From Chromera velia (lineage: Eukaryota > Sar > Chromeraceae), in contig JAHBMJ010004469.1 of the NCBI GenBank assembly GCA_018398765.1, positions 12,501-55,107 on the forward strand: 42,607 bases of DNA, written 5' to 3'. The notes below the pieces were generated by a model. The model saw nothing but the letters and a program-made list of their open reading frames with translations. It searched no databases and was not told where the DNA came from. Of the stretch, positions 11,101 to 20,087 are shown one piece after another; position 1 is the first letter of the stretch; each line of letters starts with the position of its first letter. Both the position numbers and the translations under genes were made by a program.

Positions 11101-11690
11101 ACGGCGTGGGGATCAGCGGTTTCAAGGAGGGCGGCGTGGGACTCGTAGGCAGAGAGGGGCTCTCTGAGGGGGGAGGCGGCCTCGAGGAAACCACCGGAGG
11201 CGGGGGGGAGGAGGGCAGTGCGGATGAGCTCTTTGATCACAACCTGGGCGATGGTGGACTGTTTCTCGACAGCTGAGATGAGAGACGAGAGTGTCTCTCT
11301 GTCAGTCGAGGGAAGGGACGCACCCGTGGTCAGCGAGAGGAGCTCATAGAGGAAGGAGGCAACGGGAAGGTTGAGGAAGTACTTCAGTTTCTTCAACGAC
11401 CCGAGGAGGGTGAGGTCGTGGGAGTAGGCGTTTGCCACTTCGTCAGAGAAGACAGGAAGGCGGGACACGTAGAGAAGGAGCTCTCTGAGGTCGGGAGACG
11501 CCAGGAGCTCAACGAGGCTGAGGCGGAGGTCGGAAGTGGGGACGGTTCTCTCATGGAGTTCCAGTCCGGGCAGCTTGGAGGTGAAGCTGTTGAACTTCAG
11601 GCTTCCTTCCTTGGCCACTGCAGCGATGCTGTCTTTGAGCCTCTCTGCGCTGAGAGTCTCGAGGTCGTAGTAGGAGATGGCGTGGGTCAT
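8133..11690 (-). CDS. mysAB: MysA-MysB fusion: demethyl-4-deoxygadusol synthase (sedoheptulose-7-phosphate cyclase) + O-methyltransferase
   Basis: Predicted 939-residue protein from exons 11735-10404 (ATG at 11690), 10010-9657 and 9311-8133; all junctions are GT-AG and phase 0. Residues 1-205 are a helical N-terminal extension I do not recognise. Residues about 206-612 are a cyclase of the dehydroquinate-synthase superfamily: nucleotide-binding GGGVIADIAG (321-330), SGIDAGPSPRTCCDG (351-365), and the metal-binding histidine motifs YGHTWSPG (476-483) and LLHGHAV (490-496). It ends with RGGNLAAPVPKGEIGKCGY. A linker (613-700) carries CCGGHGHGHSG. Residues about 718-939 are a class I, CCoAOMT-like O-methyltransferase: SAM motif VLDVGTFTGYS (783-793), metal site VFIDADKDNY (859-868) and DNS (889-891). 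By family knowledge it makes 4-deoxygadusol from sedoheptulose 7-phosphate. The related 2-epi-5-epi-valiolone synthases cannot be excluded on motifs alone, but the methyltransferase fusion and the mysC/mysD neighbours favour MAA synthesis. No signal or transit peptide is seen. Confidence 0.92.
9312..9656 (-). other. mysAB intron 3
   Basis: The donor CAG|GTCCGT at 9656 and the acceptor ATGCAG at 9317-9312 join Q547 to VKMVQKRGG in phase 0. Without splicing, the cyclase C-terminus and the methyltransferase would look like a separate gene starting at the ATG that overlaps the acceptor. Confidence 0.85.
10011..10403 (-). other. mysAB intron 2
   Basis: The donor AAG|GTTGGT at 10403 and the acceptor CTTCTGCAG ending at 10011 join LVHSK to LGTEGPL in phase 0. 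This restores the cyclase domain across a low-complexity intron. Confidence 0.85.
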
Positions 11691-11735
11691 GGTGTTCTTT
11701 GCTCGAGAATACGTGTCTCCGTTCCTTCCGTTTCT

Positions 11736-12245
11736 CTGCAGGGGCGGGGGAGGGATACGCACACAGGGATCAAGACGAAGAGGGGCACAGACTTCACAAC
11801 AGGGCATGCTGATCAAAGCACTGGAAAGCAAGAGCAAACACGCGAAGGGGGGGCATCCGTGCGTGCATGATCATCACGTTCTTCATTAGGATAGGAAACA
11901 CATGGGACACACATAGCGATAGAGACGGCGGAATGGGTGGTGCACTTCGTTGCACAGAGCCGAGGAGGGATGGGGAGCTTGCAGGAAGGCAGGAAGTCAC
12001 CCAGACGATCCACAAGAGACCAGAGCAGGCCTGTGAAGGACTTACGGTTTGAGAGATCAAGGTGATCGGTGGTGAGGATGCGCGGGCGCGGGTAGAGGTG
12101 CAGAGTGTGCTTCGCAGTCTCAGTAGGTTCAGAAAGAATTGATCAAAACACTTCACGGTCTTTTCCTTAATCCAGCAGAAGAGGGGCGTCGCTTTGTACT
12201 TGCAGTGCACTTCAGTACAGACTTCGAGACCGCTTGTGAAGCCAG
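11736..12245 (-). other. probable 5' untranslated exon and first intron of mysAB
   Basis: A strong donor ACC|GTAAGT lies at 12046|12045, and an acceptor CCCCTGCAG ends at 11736, 45 bases before the mysAB ATG. The upstream exon would run from about 12245 to 12046. It is open in the joined frame but has no in-frame ATG there, so it reads best as 5' leader. A further acceptor-like TTTTGCAG ends at about 12250, so an additional upstream exon that adds protein N-terminus cannot be excluded. Confidence 0.5.
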
Positions 12246-12794
12246 GGCAGCTGCAAAATTAAGAGGCGAACAACGGGTGAGATCGTGGCATGCGGATCGT
12301 AATGTCGCATGCAGCTGCGGCAGTATACTGGCTTGCGCGCGAAGTTTCCGGGACAGCGGTGCGGTGGCCCCGGAAAGGCCGGCTGGGAAGGGCCGGGTGC
12401 AGTGGTCCGGAAAAGCGGAAAACCTTCTCTGACCGAGGGCGCCATTCCGAGTCTTTCCGCGAGCCGTTCCGAGCCCATGCAGGAGACGGCACGCCACTCG
12501 AAGACTCGGACCCTTCCCCCCTCTCATCCATCTCCCATCCTCTCCTGGATCTCTTCAGACTCCTGCATGGAGCCACTAGTACCGTGTTTTTGTGTACTTT
12601 GAGACCCTCTGCAAGATCCATACCCTGGAGCGAAAAGAAAGAAAGAAAGTCGCCGAGCTCAGAAGGCCGCTCGCACTTGATCGAGGGATGCTCTCTGCGT
12701 GTCTGTCCTGATTCTTCGGGGCATCTGATTTTCCTCTGGATCTGTTGATAGCTGTGAAAGAAACACCTTCCAATATCTACAGGCGAGGCGGTAT

Positions 12795-13866
12795 ATGAGG
12801 CTCTCTCTTCGGTCTGGACTTTTCATCTCAAGCACTCTCTCTTTGTTTTACCATTTAGCCGTCTCCGGCTTTTGTTTCTGCCCTGCAGCACGAAGGCCGT
12901 CGTGGAAGGTCACAACTGCGATGGCGTCTGTTTCTCCCTTCCAGCAGCTGATTGTGGCGGAATCTCGTCATGCTGCTGCGTTCCTGGCCCCCAGACCGCT
13001 CCTGAGAGGACACTGTCTGTGTGTGGGAACGAGAAAGGTTTGTTTGCGTATCTAAAAGTATTTGTCTGTTCAACGGGCAGGAAGACAGACTGATTGGTGA
13101 AATGGATGTGGAGGGATGGCGCAGAGAAGAGAGTTGAGAGAAGCTGGTAAGCAGAAAGGAAGGAAGAAAGAAAATATGAAACTGGAAGAAGAAAAAAACA
13201 AAAGCAAGGAAGGAAGGAAGGAAGGAAGGAAGAAAGCATGCATGCAAGGAAGGAAGGAGGGAAGGAAGGAAGGAAGGAAGGAAGGAAGCATGCATGCAAG
13301 GAAGGAAGGAAGAAAGCATGCATGCAAGGAAGGAAGGAAGGGAGCAAGGAATGAAGCATGCAAGGAAGGAAGGAAGGAAGGAGGGAAGGAAGAAAGGAAG
13401 AGACGAAGAGCAGAAGGGCAAGAATGGAAAGTGGGTGCTGTGATGAGTATGGAAAAAACAAACACACGTCCATTCAGAGGGGCACGAAAGGGCAAGAATG
13501 GAAAGTGGGTGCTATGGTCAGTATGGAAAAAACGCACACGCCCAACCCAGTGTGCACAATCGTTTTCAGGAGAGTTTTTCTCAGTGGCCCTAAAAACAGT
13601 ATGTTCTTAGGTCGAGTTTATGGCCCTGGGCAAAGAATACGAATTCAGTCTTACATGAACGCTGCTCGCATACTACTTGCACGCTTTGCGGGGGTGTTTG
13701 CACACTTGCGACCATACAACGAAAAGGTTCTGATGGATACATCGAATAACAATTCGCTTAGCAGAAAGGCAGGGCCTCGTCTTACATCTGACTTTTCTGC
13801 TTGCTTGCCTGCTTGCCTGCCTGCCTGCGTGCCTGCCTGCTTGCCTGCCTGCTTGCCTGTTGTGTG

Positions 13867-13914
<48 letters not shown>

Positions 13915-14898
13915 CTTGCCTGTTGTGTGCAGGGTGCAGACTGGAAAGATTTGAAGACTATGGAGGAGGTCTGGAGTCTTGGCAGGAAGGTGGCAAGGAG
14001 CATGAAGAAAAGAGGGGCAACTGCAGTGACTCTGTCGTGCACGGTCGGTATGTCTGAAGTGAGACGGAAGGTGATTGTTTGGTTTACATTTCGTCGTTTT
14101 CTTCTTCATCTAATTTGTGTGAGCGCATTCAACTATGCCCGTTCCCCTTGTCCCGTTTCTCTCTTGTTCAACCGGTCCCCGTTTTTGGCTTTTTTTGCTT
14201 TCCTCTCTCGTCACCCATGCCTGCGCCTACGTTCCCCCCACCTTTCGCTCTTGCTGGATCTATGCTTTTCCCCTGGCATCCCGGTCCCCGCTTTCCATTT
14301 CGCGTTCCGAGCCGCCCGAAAAGATCGTCCGTCCGTTCAATCTCCCTCCGGTTGTTCTATCGAAGTGTCAAGTTGGTGCTCTTCTTTTTCGGTTGCTTCA
14401 TCCGTGAGTATCCTCAGCATCCCTTTGTGTTTGCAGCATTTCCGTCTGGGCTCTCTATTTTCCAGTCTCTCTACCGATTTGGGGACCGACGCAAAGGCGG
14501 AGGGGTGTACACCTGGAGACGGAGATGCCCCCCCCCCTCTGGTACTCCATGTGATACCGAGACAAGAGGGGGACCTGGAGAAGAACGACGAAATCTACAG
14601 GATGATAGAGGAGCAGGAAGAGGGGAGAGTCTGTCAAGACGGAGAGTCTGCAAGCACAGGGGGGGACTGTGGGAGGTCTGAGAACGAGAGAGGGTTGTTG
14701 AAGGACCTCAGCATGGCGCTTTCCTCCGAGTCGGTGCAGGCCCCAGGCTCGTCTGGTGAAAAAGTGCAAATGGATTCTGCTGACGGTTTTGGCGGTTGGA
14801 GAGTTTTCGTGGAGAAGCTTTATGAAAAACAGGAGGGGAAAGGACAATCATTACAAGAGTTGATACGCGAAGCAACTGCGCTCAAAGAAAATTATTGA
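12795..14898 (+). CDS. candidate three-exon gene of unknown function inside the MAA cluster
   Basis: Proposed exons are 12795-13037 (or from ATG 12921), 13933-14043 and 14437-14898. The donors AAG|GTTTGT and ACG|GTCGGT and the acceptors GTGTGCAG and TTTGCAG all keep phase 0. The product is 271 residues (229 from the second ATG). From the first ATG, residues 9-30 form a hydrophobic stretch like a signal peptide. They are followed by a basic, Ser/Ala-rich segment with AAAFLAP, reminiscent of the bipartite plastid-targeting leaders of complex algae. The middle exon is amphipathic (MEEVWSLGRKVARSMKKRGA). The last exon is acidic and ends in a helical GWRVFVEKLYEKQEGKG. No domain is recognised. Support is splice phase and composition only; intron 1 is filled with simple repeats, and further exons may be missing. 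Confidence 0.35.
13200..13395 (+). repeat. (GGAA)n with interspersed GCATGCATGC
   Basis: Simple tetranucleotide GGAA/GAAG repeats alternate with GCATGCATGC blocks. They lie in the proposed first intron of the candidate gene. Confidence 0.9.
13797..13925 (+). repeat. (TGCC)n microsatellite
   Basis: About thirty TGCC/TGCT units, interrupted by TGTTGTGTGC twice, end at the acceptor of the proposed second exon. Cys/Leu/Pro/Ala-rich frames here are artefacts of the repeat. Confidence 0.9.
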
Positions 14899-16177
14899 CC
14901 GATTCAAACTCTTACAGTCCATTATGAATTGTATTGATTGTCACCATCAATATTCTGCTAACTTTTTAAATCCTTTAAATTCGACTAAAATTCACCCCTA
15001 TATTCCTTCAAAGTTAGTAGATTGAATGAATGAATAAATTGAGGCGGTTAAAGCCGGTGAGCTACCAGATTATGTGATACTGTAAATATTATTCTGTATC
15101 TCTTATTCATATATATATCGATCATATGTTATAGATATAATGTAGAACTTTGGAGTCTATAGATCTTTTGGTCTATAGCTTTTTGTACTCTTTTTAAGCA
15201 CTCCAATCAATCAGTGACATTATCAGTCGATTCTACCTTCTACCCTTCATTCATATTTCATTCACATTCAAGTTATTCACTCGCATACAATCAACTGAAC
15301 TGCGGTATGGTTGGTCTGAAATGACACGCATGGTCATTGGCCTGCACGGCATGCAGACCAGACACGCAGCGAATCGAAGCAGACGTCAACGCTGCGCTGA
15401 ACTGCACTGCACTAGAGCTGGGCAACTGCCTAGGCAACTGCACATGTCTGCTCGCACTTCATGCAGTGACATCATCACTTTGATTGATCGATTGGTGCAG
15501 CACAAAGATCGAGCAAGTCTCACCACGATCCATGTATTAAAATATTCTCAGGAACGGACTTGCTTTGATCGAGGCATCACTTTCAGACTTCCACTTTTTC
15601 AGGCTCACAAAGAAGAAACGCATCTCACGACAAGGAAAGAAAGAGGGGGGGTCGAGAAGAGGACTACAAAAGCCGGGATCAGAACAAGTTGTTCTGAACC
15701 GCCTAAGTCAGGCACCCGGCTCAAACAAAGACGAGGTAGACGGGGTGAAAGAAGGAGGAAAAACGAAGAAATTCACACACACGCACGTCTCTTTTCACGT
15801 ACTTTATTTCCACCAAACGCCCAAAGTGACTTGCACCAGAACGACCACACACTCCCGGAAGGTTCCTTCAGGAAGAATATCGAAACACACAAGCAAATCC
15901 ATGCAGCGCGCTTTGGTTTTCTTCTCTTTTTCTTCTCATTCCCTCTGCATTTTCAGCAGACCGTGTTGCTTCCCTCCTTGCCGACCTCCATGTCGAAACA
16001 GGAGCACAGAGAGAAAAGACACACGAAAATCTCGAGCTACTCACAGCATGCAGGCATCGAAAAAAGAGCCCCACGGCTCTCTCTCTCTGTCGATCGTTCT
16101 TCTTTTTTCCTTTCTTGAAACAGTCATGCATTGATGGCACTTATTCTCTCGTCAAGGAGAAGGAGATAGCATCTAAA

Positions 16178-16226
<49 letters not shown>

Positions 16227-16832
16227 GACAGACAGACACAGACAGACACGACAAGATCCTCGACATCGACAAAGGAGCCTTTGCTCTCTCTCCCACTTCA
16301 TACGCAAACCCTGTGTTTTCTCTTCTTTTCATTTGTGTTCTTGTGTATCGACTTTCTGGCCTGAGTCCCTCCATCCCACATCGAAATAGGAGGAAGGACC
16401 CAGGCGCAACCCCCTCCAAACAAGTGAGGCAGCCTCTCTAGTCGAAGGAGAAACAAGGGGGGAGAAGGAAAGAAGCTCACATGACTTTTCGCAAAAGACT
16501 GCGTAAACGTACAACTCAGCAATCACACCCGTGAAAGAAAAAGACGTGGAGGAGAAAGCTCAAGGAACCTACCACAGCCGCATACCTGTAAGCGTACCGA
16601 CACGAAAACAGGCTGGCAACAGTAGAGAGGGAGCAAAGGAAGGCAACGCAACAAGCGCTGCTGTCTGTGTGCATGCAGTCACGCACCCACTGCGAGATTG
16701 CTGAGCGACTTTCACGGATGGGAGGGGGTAATGAGGGAGGCAACATGTATAGGGGGGTCGGGGTAGTTTTTTAGAACCTGCCATGAATAATGCCCCATGA
16801 GCTCCACCCCTCAAGCTTGACCGCCTTTTCTT
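14899..16832. other. intergenic: AT-rich island, then mixed sequence with a CA microsatellite
   Basis: The part 14900-15300 is AT-rich with no detected inverted ends. The part 15300-16830 is the 3' flank of mysD and contains (CA)n followed by (CAGA)n at about 16178-16250. A 265-codon open frame at 15321-16118 lacks any recognisable domain and is Arg/Thr/Ser-rich, so I do not call it. Confidence 0.5.
16178..16250 (+). repeat. (CA)n/(CAGA)n microsatellite
   Basis: An uninterrupted CA dinucleotide tract passes into CAGA repeats. Confidence 0.95.
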
Positions 16833-18029
16833 TCATGCCGCCACCGACTTCACGCTCGGTCTCTTCATCTGCTGTCGCATGCCCAATTGCTGCTTGACCT
16901 CCCCAGACTTCTCACCCTCCAAAGCAGTGGGCTGGGAGGGCATTCCCCTGAGGGCTGCCCGTCTGAGCATCGAGTGAAGGAGTTGCGGGTGGGCAATTGA
17001 TTCGTCCTCTGCTGCTGATGCCATCGTGACCACAACGCTCTTCGGGGCGAAAGAGCAGTAGGAGCAGGCTTCAAGGAAGAAAATGTTGCCCTCAGGGTCC
17101 ACACGGAAGTCGAACAACGAATAGTCACGGCACCCCAATGCCCTGTGTGACTTGATGGCTGCGTCCGTCAATTTGGACAGGAGGACAGAATCGACATCGG
17201 CAGGACACTTTCGGTTGCCTGAAGCCAGGCCTGTGACTTTGCCTGAACTGCCCTCCTTCGTTGTCACTTTGTCTGCTGATGTGCGGATAGGGTTTTCCTT
17301 GTCAACGAAGTACTCGAACAGAGGGAGCACTTTGGAAGGCACACCGTCATCGTCCTCCAAGACTGCAATTCGCAGCTCTCTTCCGGGAGGAATGAACTTC
17401 TCACACACGACTTCGTCATCGAACTTGAACGCCTCCTCAAGTGCCGCGTCGATCGCAGCGGGGTCGGATGACTTCACCACAGACACACCCATGGAGTTAT
17501 CCTCACAGCAAGGCTTCAGAACGAAGGGGGGAGACAGGGAGGGAGGACGGTCACCGTGTCTGAGGAGCTCACCAGGGGGAATGGGTACCCCCGCAGCTGC
17601 CACCACTGCCTTTGTCTGTGCCTTGTTGGTGCAGAGCCCCATGGTCTGGGCAGAGCACCCGACGATGGGAATGTTGAGGAGCTCCATCAATGCTCTGAAA
17701 GTAGTCATGCCTGGGTAGCAAAACATATGGGGAAGGCAGCAGTCGGGTTTCATTTGGGTGATGGTGAATACTGCTGCTGAGTGAGATACTCTCTCTGCCT
17801 TCTCGAGACTCTCCTCACTCAGATCTGCAGGGAAACTCCACACCGCACCTTGACCTTCCTGGGCACTTGGACGGACTACTGCAAAGAGGAATTCGAAGTT
17901 CGCTGTTGTCTCCTCATCCCGCGCACCCTCAACGCACATCTGCGCGTAGTGTGTGGACAGACCAGCATAGTACTCCGACACGGCGGAGCCCAGCACGTGC
18001 AAAACGCGAGTTTTCTTCTGGTTGCACAT
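16833..18029 (-). CDS. mysD: MysD: ATP-grasp ligase of the D-Ala-D-Ala ligase type (MAA second amino-acid addition)
   Basis: A single-exon gene of 398 residues. The N-terminus RVLHVLGSAVSEYYAGLS (8-25) is the start expected for MysD-like ligases, which supports the ATG at 18029. ATP-grasp features follow in order: a GCSAQTMGLCTNKAQTK segment (124-140), the ATP-binding FVLKPCCEDNSMGV (169-182), EKFIPPGREL (210-219), and the metal/ATP block DYSLFDFRV...NIFFLEACSYCS (302-326). A basic tail of about 50 residues extends beyond the usual ligase end. By family knowledge MysD joins a second amino acid (serine, threonine or glycine) to mycosporine-glycine to give shinorine-type MAAs. A peptidoglycan role is unlikely in this eukaryotic setting. 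It is transcribed divergently from mysC across 649 bp. The start context is weak (T at -3), and an acceptor-like CCCCAG lies 21 bases upstream, so an untranslated first exon is possible. Confidence 0.9.
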   Translation of the reverse strand: MCNQKKTRVLHVLGSAVSEYYAGLSTHYAQMCVEGARDEETTANFEFLFAVVRPSAQEGQGAVWSFPADLSEESLEKAERVSHSAAVFTITQMKPDCCLPHMFCYPGMTTFRALMELLNIPIVGCSAQTMGLCTNKAQTKAVVAAAGVPIPPGELLRHGDRPPSLSPPFVLKPCCEDNSMGVSVVKSSDPAAIDAALEEAFKFDDEVVCEKFIPPGRELRIAVLEDDDGVPSKVLPLFEYFVDKENPIRTSADKVTTKEGSSGKVTGLASGNRKCPADVDSVLLSKLTDAAIKSHRALGCRDYSLFDFRVDPEGNIFFLEACSYCSFAPKSVVVTMASAAEDESIAHPQLLHSMLRRAALRGMPSQPTALEGEKSGEVKQQLGMRQQMKRPSVKSVAA

Positions 18030-18231
18030 CGAGAAGGAGAACGCTACTCTGGGGAAAAAGATTAACGTTTGGGGTCGTGAGGATATAGGCGATGGAATTT
18101 GAAAAAAAACAGTTCACGAGCACACTGTGTAGAACACGGTGGAGTGGCGACTCTGTTCGAAAAGAAAACGATGTTTCTCACTTCCTGTCACTCTCGTCGA
18201 ATCCCTTGAGCAGTTGAACTGAGTGAGAGTC

Positions 18232-18252
18232 ACTTAATTGGATTAATTAAGT
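18232..18252. promoter_or_regulatory. 8+8 palindrome with adjoining direct repeats
   Basis: ACTTAATT and AATTAAGT are perfect inverted arms around GGATT. The right arm overlaps the first of two AGTCGAAGTT copies (18250-18259 and 18270-18279) spaced exactly 20 bp apart, about two helical turns. The layout is typical of a dimeric regulator site, but the factor is unknown. Confidence 0.4.
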
Positions 18253-18430
18253 CGAAGTTACGATGGTCGAGTCGAAGTTCAGTGTATACCGTCGGCCGGG
18301 GCCCGGGGCTCTCTTCGAATATTCTGCCCAGTGCAGGGGTCCCAGCCCTGGCGGGGCCTTCTAGGGCATTCTAGGGCCCCAGAACAGGACGCAATCCGTC
18401 ACGCAAGCAGAGACGCGTCCTGCAATGTTT

Positions 18431-18449
18431 TGCATGCAATCTGCATGCA
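18431..18449. promoter_or_regulatory. paired TGCATGCA motifs
   Basis: TGCATGCA occurs at 18431-18438 and 18442-18449, 230 bp upstream of mysC. This octamer is a known binding site of some ApiAP2 factors in apicomplexans. Function here is inference, and the same string occurs in simple repeats elsewhere in the window. Confidence 0.3.
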
Positions 18450-18678
18450 TGTTTGTATTGTCAGAAGGAATGTTTGTATTAATATCTTCCGTGCTCAAAA
18501 ATCTGATCCTTCTCAAAACTGACAGCGCCTTACAAAAGGACAGAAGAACGGATAGAAACCTCACAAAGTACTAGGGAAGGTCGTTTTTTGACACCCCACA
18601 GAAACCAAAACCGATACAGATCCAAGCAGTTCTCCCGTCCCCCGTCTACCTCTTGAGCCCCCCTGCCACGAATCCAAG

Positions 18679-20048
18679 ATGTGCAGGGTAGAGACCAGAC
18701 CGCAAGTCGGCGAACACGCTGGCATGGAGTCAGTGCCCCTCAAGGCAGCTGAGGGTGGTCTAGTTGAAGAGAGAAAAGCATTTCTGCCCCAGTCGTATTC
18801 TCTTTGGAAAGACTCCATTGAGGGCCGTCTGTGGTCTCTCCTGACACTCTTCGGCCTCTTTATCAGTTCGCCCTTCCTCTTCGCCTTCGTGGCCTTGTCT
18901 GTACTTTCCGCAGTTGTCAGAAAGCTCCTGCGCCTCCCTGCCGCACGAAAACTTCCCGAGGGATCGAACAAGGGGCGCGGCCGCACTGCGCTTGTCACAG
19001 GTGGCAAGATGACGAAATCCTTGGATGTCTGCAGACACTTGAAGAACGAGGGCTTTCGCGTCATTCTCACAGAGACCCCCAGATACTGGATGTCGGCCTC
19101 TCGTTTCTCTTCTGCCGTAGACAAATTCGTGGTGCTGCCTGTGGCACCCGAAACCCATCCGGAAGGGTATGTAGAGGCCCTCAGAAACCTCTTCGAAAAG
19201 GAAAACGTGTCTCTCTTCGCTCCAGTCTGCTCACCGTTCTCGTCCCTCTACGATGCGAAGGCAGCAGGTCAGAAAAGCACTCCAGATTTTCTGCATTCTG
19301 TGTTTGGGTGTTCGTGTGATTAAGCTTCCTCAGCGAGACCGAAAGAAAAAATTTCTCCGTACCTTTCGAGTGGGTTTATGACCGAGAAGTTCTGTGGGTG
19401 GCCAGTAAGTCACAGGTGGTCCTTCTAAGCTGTTCGAAGCGTTGAAAATTGCGAAGACAAACCTGCCCTATCTGTTCCCTGCAGAGTCACTCCCTGAAGG
19501 TGCGATCTCTTGGTCGCTTCCTGCCGAGATGGTCCAGCAGTTGGACGACAAAGTTGAGTTTGCACGCATGGCAAAAGAAGTCGGCCTGCCTGTGCCCGAC
19601 ACTCTGCGTGTGGAGTCAAAGGAGGAAGTGCGGAGATTCAACAGCGAGCTTGCGGAGAAGTGGAGGCGCGACTCGTCTTCTGCCATCGCCTCCGGGGCTG
19701 AGAAGAAGAAGACCGACTGCCGGAGGTACATCCTGAAAACTTTGGATTATGACCCCATGAGACGCCTCGACCTCTTCACCCTCCCGTGCGGACCGAAGGA
19801 GCTGGAGAAGTACTTGGACGAGACCACGGTCAGCCAGCAAGTCTATGTGTTTCTGTGGGCTGGTTCGTTCCTTGTTTGGTGTGGTCCGCCTTCTTTCTCC
19901 GTGACTCCGTCTCGCTATCTCTTGATCCCTCTCGTTCTGCCCCACTCACGGACACGGGCGAGCAGAACGTTGACGTGACGTCCACTCCTGAACTTGTACG
20001 CACACGCACACAGAAGCACACACATAGAAACACGCGTACGCGCACACA

Positions 20049-20087
<39 letters not shown>

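Larger units (their letters stand above)
18030..18678. promoter_or_regulatory. shared divergent intergenic region between mysD and mysC
   Basis: These 649 bp separate the two start codons, which point away from each other, so the region must hold both promoters. It contains a palindrome (18232-18252), a spaced direct repeat (18250-18279), a GC-rich block near 18290-18390 with two TTCTAGGGC copies, and two TGCATGCA motifs. No TATA element can be assigned with confidence. Confidence 0.65.

Noticed and set aside
10410..11276. 288-codon frame on the plus strand across mysAB
   Set aside because: It is the antisense shadow of the cyclase exon; its Gly/Val-rich translation matches nothing, whereas the minus strand gives catalytic motifs.
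8133..11690. Shikimate-pathway 3-dehydroquinate synthase or 2-epi-5-epi-valiolone synthase
   Set aside because: The cyclase fold is shared, but the O-methyltransferase fusion and adjacent mysC and mysD point to demethyl-4-deoxygadusol synthase. The valiolone alternative remains formally possible.
13801..13930. Cys/Leu/Pro-rich protein segment
   Set aside because: It is a translation of the (TGCC)n microsatellite.
13933..14043. Dihydroxyacetone-kinase-like exon (helix followed by LSCT)
   Set aside because: The resemblance is a few residues only, and the next exon lacks the family's following ELG...HGEPG block.
15321..16118. 265-codon plus-strand frame
   Set aside because: No domain or splice support and Arg/Thr-rich low-complexity composition; it lies in the 3' flank of mysD.
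16833..18029. Peptidoglycan D-Ala-D-Ala ligase
   Set aside because: Same ATP-grasp family, but no other wall genes are present and the neighbours form the MAA pathway.
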